Positions 5,887 to 10,096 of a stretch of DNA of 10,096 bases are shown piece by piece (position 1 is the first letter of the stretch; every line of letters begins with the position of its first letter). The position numbers and the translations under genes are program-made. The notes under the pieces are model-generated. The model had not been told where the DNA came from. It saw only the letters and a list, made by a program, of their open reading frames with translations, and did not search any database. The DNA comes from an uncultured Clostridia bacterium. GTDB taxonomy: Bacteria; Bacillota; Clostridia; Peptostreptococcales; Anaerovoracaceae. Where the stretch lies: positions 1 to 10,096 of the forward strand of contig CAMIWY010000023.1 of NCBI GenBank assembly GCA_946402595.1. Reading direction: 5' to 3'.

Positions 5887-5915
5887 TTGAGATAATGGCA
5901 AAGGATGTATATGAT
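5887..5915 (+). promoter_or_regulatory. Plus-strand promoter divergent from the IclR gene
   Basis: TTGAGA (5887-5892), a 17-bp spacer and TATGAT (5910-5915). Transcription would begin near 5922 and meet a strong terminator at 5991-6021. Operator copies 2 and 3 lie just upstream, where an IclR-type activator would act. Confidence 0.5.
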
Positions 5916-5921
5916 TTATTT

Positions 5922-6021
5922 CTATACTAATCCCTTCTGATATTGCGACAGTGCTTCGCAGCCCCTCGCAAAGTATCTGTCTGCAATATAAACGGGCCGC
6001 CCTCGGGCGGTCCCGTTTTTT
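5922..6021 (+). ncRNA. Candidate small structured RNA divergent from the IclR gene
   Basis: Between a plus-strand promoter (5887-5915) and a strong terminator lies about 100 nt that does not encode a protein of useful length. ATATTGC (5940-5946) pairs with GCAATAT (5983-5989), extended by ACAG/CTGT (5948-5951 with 5977-5980), making an 11-bp interrupted stem. The terminator hairpin with its T-tract completes the RNA. An 11-codon reading frame (ATG at 5895) and a 9-codon one (ATG at 5911) begin upstream of the proposed start site; if transcription starts earlier, the structure could instead follow a leader peptide. The 3' end converges on pfkB. No known RNA family was recognised. Confidence 0.4.
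5991..6021 (+). terminator. Strong intrinsic terminator, mainly plus strand
   Basis: AACGGGCCGCCC (5991-6002) pairs with GGGCGG and CCCGTT (6005-6010, 6012-6017), with one bulged T, followed by a T-run ending at 6021. In the minus direction the same hairpin has only a poor T-tail (GTTTATATT), so it may stop pfkB transcription weakly. Its best reading is as the end of a plus-strand RNA. Confidence 0.8.
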
Positions 6022-6057
6022 GTCCGTCATATGGTGCGTCACTTGTGTGTCAGAAGA

Positions 6058-6087
6058 TGTGCCGGAAGGGACGGTCCTTTTGACACA
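6058..6087 (+). repeat. GGGACGG-core palindromic repeat, copy R1
   Basis: TGTGCCG, then a core holding GGGACGGTCCTTTT, then TGACACA. A second left arm, TGTGTCA, lies just upstream (6046-6052), as if the arm had been duplicated. The repeat touches the pfkB stop codon (TGA at 6090-6088). Confidence 0.7.
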
Positions 6088-7041
6088 TCATACGTTCCGC
6101 TCTGCGAGGAACTCCTCTACCTGGCTGCGGCCGGTAAGAGCGGTGCCGGCACCGACTGCGGTGGTGCATATGGCTCCGCATGCGCTTGCGAACTGCAGCG
6201 CTTTTTTTATGTCCGATCCGCGGAGGATCTCTGAGGCAAAACCGGCGATGAAGTTGTCGCCGGCACCTGTTGCGTCGACAGTGTCTACGGTGAATGCAGG
6301 TACGCGGAATTCCAGGGTTCCGGATCCGTTGCCGCGGCCCTTAAAGTAGCATCCGTCTGCTCCCATCTTGATTATGACGTTCTTTACTCCTTTTTCGAGG
6401 AAAACGTCCGCCATGTCCTGGACGCGGCTCTTGTCCGTGTAGTGCTCGGCTTCATCGAGGTTCGGTGTGATGAAGTCGATCATCGGGAGCATGCCTTCTA
6501 TGTCGTCCAGGCTTAGGCGCCTGAAGTTAGGCAGTTTGGTGTCTGCAAAGACGAGCATGCCTTGCAGCTTCGCAACTGTAAGGACTTCCCTTATGACATC
6601 AGGGTCATTGAAAGGCGCCCTGAACAGCGAGCCGAGTACTACGGCCCTGGCGTCAAAGAGGTCCATGTACTGCTCAGGGTGGAAGTTGTAGCTGTGTGCC
6701 TGGTTGGTGATGGAGCGGCGGTTGCCGTCCTCTTTTACAAAGATGGTCGTGACCGGCGTCGGATGGTCATCCGGGCGCTGTATGAGGTCAGTGCCGACGC
6801 CGGCAGCGGCCAGCACGGCCTCTATCATGTCACCTGCCGCATCCGTGCCCAGCGAGCACAGTATCCCCGTCCCGAGGCCGAGCTTGGCCGCAGCAACCGC
6901 CTCATTGACCGCGTCCCCGCCAGCCATGAGCGTGCCCGACTCCGCCCTGTACCCCGACAGGACCGGCTCAGGTTCAAATCCCCGTATTATAGAATCCATT
7001 ATCGCCATACCTATACACACGATATCATAGTTCTTTTTCAT
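6088..7041 (-). CDS. PfkB-family carbohydrate kinase
   Basis: A 317-residue ribokinase-like sugar kinase of normal length, which phosphorylates a sugar or sugar-acid hydroxyl using ATP. The N-terminal signature region is MAGGDAVNEAVAAAKLG (39-55), where the glycine pair and Asn46 contact substrate. The C-terminal signature is DTVDATGAGDNFIAGF (253-268), with the anion hole GAGD and catalytic base Asp262. TPNLDEAEHY (192-201) and KMGADGCYF (225-233) are further family blocks. The substrate is not determined; 2-keto-3-deoxygluconate, fructose and ribokinase-like roles are all possible. The ATG at 7041 is preferred over a TTG at 7056, with purine-rich GGGAAAGAAAG before it. It lies 132 bp after the WYL regulator and has no visible promoter, so the two are probably co-transcribed. 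The stop codon abuts repeat R1. Confidence 0.92.
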   Translation of the reverse strand: MKKNYDIVCIGMAIMDSIIRGFEPEPVLSGYRAESGTLMAGGDAVNEAVAAAKLGLGTGILCSLGTDAAGDMIEAVLAAAGVGTDLIQRPDDHPTPVTTIFVKEDGNRRSITNQAHSYNFHPEQYMDLFDARAVVLGSLFRAPFNDPDVIREVLTVAKLQGMLVFADTKLPNFRRLSLDDIEGMLPMIDFITPNLDEAEHYTDKSRVQDMADVFLEKGVKNVIIKMGADGCYFKGRGNGSGTLEFRVPAFTVDTVDATGAGDNFIAGFASEILRGSDIKKALQFASACGAICTTAVGAGTALTGRSQVEEFLAERNV

Positions 7042-7091
7042 TTCTTTCTTTCCCAATATCAGCGGGCACGCTCCCCAGATGGGGCCGCCCT

Positions 7092-7122
7092 TGTGTCAGA
7101 TGGGACGGTCCTTTTTGACACA
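7092..7122 (+). repeat. GGGACGG-core palindromic repeat, copy R2
   Basis: TGTGTCA, a 17-base core containing GGGACGGTCCTTTT, and TGACACA. It lies between the WYL and pfkB genes, flanked by the small palindromes CCCCAGATGGGG (7073-7084) and GCCCAGTGGGC (near 7128), which makes the gap unusually hairpin-rich. Confidence 0.75.
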
Positions 7123-7152
7123 CCCACGCCCAGTGGGCCTGCGCCCGCATCC

Positions 7153-7174
7153 GGCGGGCCCGTCCCCTTCCGCC
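7153..7174 (-). repeat. Possible degenerate GGGGACGG-core hairpin, copy R6
   Basis: On the minus strand GGCGG, a 12-base core containing GGGGACGGG, and CCGCC. It starts on the last base of the WYL stop codon. The core matches the other repeats but the arms do not, so membership is uncertain. Confidence 0.35.
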
Positions 7175-8169
7175 TAATACAGTTCAGCCTGATCGCTTAT
7201 CAGCTTACGCATCTGCTCAACCACGCTCTCCGGCCCGACTATCTTCACGCTGCCTCCGAGCGAAATGATCCACCCGAGGAAGTGGTTGCTGACCGCCACG
7301 GTGACTGTCGTACGGAAATGCTCATCATCTGTAGGCGCGATTATTATGTCCTTGCCAAAACGGTCGATGAGGACTCCGACCATATGGTTCTCCGCCTCCA
7401 GCGTGACACGGGACTCCTCGCCGCCGAACATCCCGAACAGCTTGTTGGTGTAACGCGGGACATCGAACGCTTTGAACTGCTCCTGCCCCTCTCTCTTCTC
7501 ATCCAGGATCTCAATATTCAGCATCTTGTCCACACGGTAGTGGATCATGATATCGTATTTTGCATCATAGGCAACGAGATAATACTTCTCGTCGTCCCAC
7601 ATCAGAGCCCACGGGCTCAGCGTGTACCACCTGCCGTCGAAGCGGAGCTCCATCTCCTTTTTCAGGTTCCACTGGAAGTATTTGAATCTGATCTGCCTGT
7701 TGGCACCGATGGCCTCGTGGAGCTTGTCGACATTGTAGTAGATGCTCTCGTTCATCGTCTTGACGCGGCCCGTCATGATGACCTGCCTGTGGAGCTTGCC
7801 TGCGTCGTACCTGCTGACCAGCGACTCGAGCTTGCGGATCAGCTGGCTCGACTTCCTGTCCGTAATAAATTTTGCCGACTGGACCGAGTCCACCAGCAGT
7901 TTGAGCTCAGGCAGCTCGAAGTCCCTGCTGCCGAGGTAATAGTAGTGGTTGCGGCCCTCCTGCTGCCCGATTATGTCAAAGCCGAATTTTCTCAGCTCGT
8001 CAAAATCCTGGTACAGCGTCTTGCGGTCCGCGTTGACCCCGTAACCGCCGAGCATCGCGATTATCTGCGCCATCGTAAGCGCGTGATTGTCGTCAGTCTC
8101 CTCCGAGAAGATCTTCACCAGATAGAGCATTTTGAGTTTCTGGTTGTCACCTCTGCGTTCGCCAGCCAT
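7174..8169 (-). CDS. WYL-domain transcriptional regulator
   Basis: A 331-residue regulator with an N-terminal winged helix-turn-helix (about 11-80: MLYLVKIFSEETDDNHALTM...VNADRKTLYQDFDELRKFG). It has a central WYL domain (about 145-220) containing YTLSPWALMWDDEKYYLVAYD (182-202), with the family's Trp, Tyr and Leu, and a WCX-like C-terminal region (to 331). WYL proteins sense a ligand, often nucleotide-related, and switch metabolic, defence or DNA-damage genes; no ligand is predictable here. The start is the ATG at 8169, 7 nt after GGGAGG. A longer frame to a GTG at 8247 merely reads through repeat R3 and is rejected. Transcription probably begins near 8258 from an extended -10 box. It precedes pfkB, which may be its target, though that is inference. 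Confidence 0.9.
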   Translation of the reverse strand: MAGERRGDNQKLKMLYLVKIFSEETDDNHALTMAQIIAMLGGYGVNADRKTLYQDFDELRKFGFDIIGQQEGRNHYYYLGSRDFELPELKLLVDSVQSAKFITDRKSSQLIRKLESLVSRYDAGKLHRQVIMTGRVKTMNESIYYNVDKLHEAIGANRQIRFKYFQWNLKKEMELRFDGRWYTLSPWALMWDDEKYYLVAYDAKYDIMIHYRVDKMLNIEILDEKREGQEQFKAFDVPRYTNKLFGMFGGEESRVTLEAENHMVGVLIDRFGKDIIIAPTDDEHFRTTVTVAVSNHFLGWIISLGGSVKIVGPESVVEQMRKLISDQAELY

Positions 8170-8176
8170 TTGATTG

Positions 8177-8182
8177 CCTCCC
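8177..8182 (-). promoter_or_regulatory. Ribosome binding site fixing the WYL regulator start
   Basis: GGGAGG on the minus strand, 7 nt before the ATG at 8169. It excludes the 26-codon upstream extension that runs through the repeat. Confidence 0.75.
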
Positions 8183-8184
8183 AT

Positions 8185-8204
8185 AAAGCGCCGGAAAGCG
8201 CCGG
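8185..8204. repeat. Perfect tandem duplication of AAAGCGCCGG
   Basis: Two identical 10-bp units, 8185-8194 and 8195-8204, in the leader of the WYL gene just ahead of its ribosome binding site. Likely a small slippage duplication; copy number may vary between strains. Confidence 0.7.
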
Positions 8205-8217
8205 CCTCCACTAATAA

Positions 8218-8248
8218 TGTGCCACAATGGATGGTCCTTTCTGACACA
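8218..8248 (+). repeat. GGGACGG-core palindromic repeat, copy R3
   Basis: TGTGCCA, a 17-base core with GGATGGTCCTTTC, and TGACACA. One base differs from the common GGGACGG core and one in the left arm, so this copy is more diverged. It would lie in the WYL leader RNA. Confidence 0.65.
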
Positions 8249-8264
8249 TCCCATTCTGCTTCCT

Positions 8265-8273
8265 ATTGTATCA
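8265..8273 (-). promoter_or_regulatory. Extended -10 promoter candidate for the WYL gene
   Basis: TGATACAAT on the minus strand is a TGn-extended -10 box. No good -35 is visible; that position falls inside repeat R5. Extended -10 promoters can work without a -35. Confidence 0.4.
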
Positions 8274-8274
8274 C

Positions 8275-8309
8275 AAGATGACACCGGGGACGGTTCTCAC
8301 TGTCATCTT
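8275..8309 (+). repeat. GGGACGG-core palindromic repeat, copy R5 (different arms)
   Basis: AAGATGACA, a 17-base core with GGGGACGGTTCT, and TGTCATCTT: a perfect 9-bp stem. The core and its length match R2 to R4, but the arm sequence is reversed (TGACA...TGTCA instead of TGTCA...TGACA). The arms have therefore diverged while keeping complementarity. Confidence 0.7.
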
Positions 8310-8320
8310 TTCGCCGCATC

Positions 8321-8359
8321 AAAAAAGTGTGTCAAAAAGGACTGTCCCCATTGACACAC
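8321..8359 (-). terminator. Repeat copy R4 serving as terminator of the DUF554 gene
   Basis: On the minus strand GTGTGTCAA (8359-8351) pairs perfectly with TTGACACAC (8335-8327) around a GGGGACAGTCC core, followed at once by six T (8326-8321). The repeat unit itself is 8328-8358. It lies 7 bp after the DUF554 stop codon. R4 is the only copy with a T-run directly behind the stem, so this copy appears to double as an intrinsic terminator. Confidence 0.65.
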
Positions 8360-8365
8360 CCACTG

Positions 8366-9088
8366 TCATATCAGTGCTATTATGCATGTCACCACGAGTG
8401 CCGGCAGCAGGTTCGCCACCTTTATCGTGTTCTCCCATACGAGGTTGATGCCGATGCAGAAGATGAGTATCCCGCCGGTCATCGCTATGTTCGTAAGCAT
8501 CGCGTCGGTCAGCATCCCGCCGAAAGCCGCCGCCAGAGCCGTGATCGACCCCTGCGTCACAAGGACGGTGATCGACGAGAAAGCGCAGCCTTTGCCCATC
8601 GACGACGCCATCACGAGGATTATGACAAAATCTATGGTCGCTTTGGCCGCAAGTATCGCGTAGTCGCCGTATATGCCGTCGTTTATCGAGCCCATGATTC
8701 CCATCGCGCCGATGCCCACAGTCAGCGAGGCTGTGACAAAGCCGTTGATGAACTGGTTGTCGCTGTCGTTCCCCGACTTGTGCCTGAGCCATGCGCCGAA
8801 TCTCTGGAAGAGCCCGTCTATGTCTATTATCTCGCCGATGAGCCCGCCGAGAGCAAGCGAGATGACGATGTTGATTGTCCCGGTCGTTCCGAGCGACTTT
8901 CCGCCCTCTTCTATTATTATCAGCTTGGAAAGCGACCCCGCCGCGCCCATGAACATGACGGCAAACCCCGTCGCCTTGAGCATGGTCTCCTGATAGCTTT
9001 CCTTTATGAACTGTCTGAATGTGACTCCGAGCACACCCGACGCGATTATCGCGGCCGCGTTGATCAGAGTCCCGAGTCCCCTTATCAT
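8366..9088 (-). CDS. DUF554-family integral membrane protein
   Basis: A 240-residue multi-span membrane protein, close to the length of the YdfK and YqgA relatives. The family's start, MIRGLGTLINAAAIIASGVLG (1-21), and its conserved central block, GIGAMGIMGSINDGIYGDY (125-143), are both present. About seven hydrophobic segments are spread over the protein, with a polar loop at about 96-112. Function is unknown for the family; a transport role is often supposed. I chose the ATG at 9088 because the family begins there. In-frame ATGs at 9127 and 9166 exist, but the second lies inside the terminator of the upstream gene. A GGAG about 13 nt upstream is a mediocre ribosome binding site. Confidence 0.88.
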   Translation of the reverse strand: MIRGLGTLINAAAIIASGVLGVTFRQFIKESYQETMLKATGFAVMFMGAAGSLSKLIIIEEGGKSLGTTGTINIVISLALGGLIGEIIDIDGLFQRFGAWLRHKSGNDSDNQFINGFVTASLTVGIGAMGIMGSINDGIYGDYAILAAKATIDFVIILVMASSMGKGCAFSSITVLVTQGSITALAAAFGGMLTDAMLTNIAMTGGILIFCIGINLVWENTIKVANLLPALVVTCIIALI

Positions 9089-9138
9089 CCTGTTATCTGT
9101 ACTCCACTCCGGAAAAACCTCTTTCATCCGGCCGCAAA

Positions 9139-9192
9139 TAGAAAACAGCGGTCCGGCATGTAACATAATATATCACAATGCCGCCGCTGTTT
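9139..9192 (-). terminator. Terminator of the diaminopropionate ammonia-lyase gene
   Basis: On the minus strand AAACAGCGG and CGGCAT (9192-9178) pair with ATGCCG and CCGCTGTTT (9159-9143), with a two-base bulge and an 18-nt AT-rich loop. TTTTCTATTT follows. It starts about 30 bp after the stop codon. The loop contains TATTAT, which might act as a -10 box for the DUF554 gene. Confidence 0.7.
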
Positions 9193-9224
9193 CATTCTTA
9201 AAACTCTATTTCCTGTTCAGGAAT

Positions 9225-10096
9225 CTAGAACATTACTATTCTCTGATAATTCTCTTTATCTGTATCGCCCTCTGAGCTGATGCAAAGTATTACTGAATCT
9301 GCGTCTATACCGAGCGCTGCCTTCGCGTTCCCGTCCTTCATGATCTCGAGGAACGCGCCGCAGCCTGCGGCTCCGCTTTCCCCTGCCACTATGACCCTGT
9401 CACTTCCGGCAGGGTGAGCCAGCGCTCTCATCGCATTCTCCGTAACCACATCATCGCATGCGCAATAGAATTCCGCCCTGTCTCTTATGACCGGCCAGGT
9501 TATCGCGCACGGCGTGCCGCAGTTGAGACCCGCCATTATGGTCACCGGGTCGCCTTCTATCGAATGCGCTTTGCCGTCGCCTGCTGCCGCAGAAATGTAC
9601 AGGCAGTTGACTGTCGAAGGCTCGACTATGGTGAAAACAGGCTCTTTGTCCGCGAACACGTTCGAGAGGTATCCGAGCACTCCGCCTGCCATAGCCCCTA
9701 CTCCGGCCTGAAGGAAGACATGAGTCGGTACCACGCCGCCCAGCTGCTCATATATCTCCGCAGCCATGGTCAGATAGCCGTCGACTATCCAGGTCGGAAT
9801 ATCTTCGTAGCCTTCCCACGCTGTATCCTGCACGAGGATCCATCCGTTCTCATGAGCCATCCTGTCAGCGAGATCCACAGCCTTGTCGTAGTTGAGATCC
9901 GTGATGATGACGCTCTCGGCACCCGCATCCTCTATCGCCTGCCTTCTCTCTTCAACAGAGCCAACCGGCATGTATACGTGTGAGCTGCAGCCGAACAGCT
10001 TTGCCGCCCACGCAACACCCTTACCGTGGTTGCCGTCAGTCGCAGTCACGAAGGTGATGCCGCTGCATTTTGCCTTCATCTCGTCTGATGTAAAAT
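9225..10096 (-). CDS. Diaminopropionate ammonia-lyase (PLP enzyme), C-terminal part
   Basis: The C-terminal 289 residues of a fold-type II PLP enzyme; the frame is open at the right edge. The first roughly quarter, including the PLP-binding lysine, is outside. Close matches to the YgeX/DpaL family are FVTATDGNHGKGVAWAAKLF, with the catalytic-acid Asp of TATDGNHG, then QDTAWEGYEDIPTWIVDGYL, PTHVFLQAGVGAMAGG, the phosphate loop AGESGAAGCG, and the ending ISSEGDTDKENYQRIV. The enzyme cleaves 2,3-diaminopropionate, and often D-serine, to pyruvate and ammonia in the cytoplasm. In enteric bacteria it belongs to a purine/amino-acid catabolic cluster; what precedes it here is not visible. It is the last gene of its transcript, given the terminator directly after it. 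Confidence 0.92.
   Translation of the reverse strand, partial: FTSDEMKAKCSGITFVTATDGNHGKGVAWAAKLFGCSSHVYMPVGSVEERRQAIEDAGAESVIITDLNYDKAVDLADRMAHENGWILVQDTAWEGYEDIPTWIVDGYLTMAAEIYEQLGGVVPTHVFLQAGVGAMAGGVLGYLSNVFADKEPVFTIVEPSTVNCLYISAAAGDGKAHSIEGDPVTIMAGLNCGTPCAITWPVIRDRAEFYCACDDVVTENAMRALAHPAGSDRVIVAGESGAAGCGAFLEIMKDGNAKAALGIDADSVILCISSEGDTDKENYQRIVMF

Noticed and set aside
5895..5940. Short plus-strand frames of 11 and 9 codons (ATG at 5895 and 5911)
   Set aside because: Both begin before the predicted transcription start and lack a good ribosome binding site. They might be a leader peptide only if transcription starts further upstream.
7042..7173. Separate promoter for pfkB in the gap after the WYL gene
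   Set aside because: The gap is GC-rich and filled with hairpins; no -35/-10 pair of acceptable quality was found, so co-transcription with the WYL gene is more likely.
6562..8214. A 550-codon plus-strand open frame
   Set aside because: It runs antisense through pfkB, the repeat-rich gap and the WYL gene, both of which have clear family motifs on the minus strand. The translated sequence is rich in R, H, V and L without any domain. A shadow of codon bias.
8170..8247. N-terminal 26-residue extension of the WYL regulator
   Set aside because: The GTG start lies inside repeat R3 and the extension translates the repeat; the ATG at 8169 has an ideal ribosome binding site.
6046..8359. Possible CRISPR array from the spaced TGTGTCA repeats
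   Set aside because: Copies are irregularly spaced over 2.3 kb, lie in both orientations and are separated by whole genes; there are no uniform spacers and no cas genes.
8327..9163. A 278-codon plus-strand open frame
   Set aside because: Antisense to the DUF554 gene and starts inside repeat R4; the composition is charged and domain-free.

Overview
The window looks like chromosomal DNA from an anaerobic, clostridia-like member of the Bacillota. The reasons are strong AGGAGG-type ribosome binding sites, a TTG start, sigma-A-like promoters, simple hairpin plus T-tract terminators, and a gene set (DUF554 protein, diaminopropionate ammonia-lyase, clostridial-type iron-sulfur flavoprotein start) common in that group. 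This placement is inference from gene content and signals. All eleven protein genes I can support read on the minus strand. The long plus-strand ORFs are antisense shadows.

Reading along transcription, from high to low coordinates: the C-terminal three quarters of a diaminopropionate ammonia-lyase (from 10096 to 9225) ends in a hairpin terminator. It is followed by a DUF554 membrane protein (9088-8366). Next come a WYL-domain regulator (8169-7174) and a PfkB sugar kinase (7041-6088), probably co-transcribed. The gaps around these genes carry five or six copies of a small palindromic repeat with a GGGACGG core. An IclR-family regulator (5665-4907) follows, with its own good promoter and terminator. 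Then comes a compact cluster: GNAT acetyltransferase, short-chain dehydrogenase, second GNAT acetyltransferase, GxSxxG esterase, and an EamA/DMT exporter that has its own promoter. After the exporter's terminator lies an overlooked 43-residue membrane peptide with a perfect ribosome binding site. Its 3' region has strong RNA-folding potential. Finally an AT-rich, gene-free stretch leads to the first 30 codons of a flavodoxin/NADPH-dependent FMN reductase-like protein at the left edge.

Three things deserve attention. (1) Between the IclR gene and the 3' end of pfkB, three 15-bp operator-like palindromes lie between two divergent promoters. The plus-strand promoter drives no gene, only a roughly 100-nt segment that folds and ends in an excellent terminator. 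This is a candidate small RNA controlled by the IclR protein. (2) The 43-aa peptide gene is followed by arms that could form either a 13-bp long-range helix or a local terminator hairpin. (3) In the AT-rich region, two elements 227 bp apart each hold AAAAAGGTGC and GTACCTTTT half-sites at exactly the same spacing. This looks like a repeated regulator site upstream of the flavodoxin-like gene.
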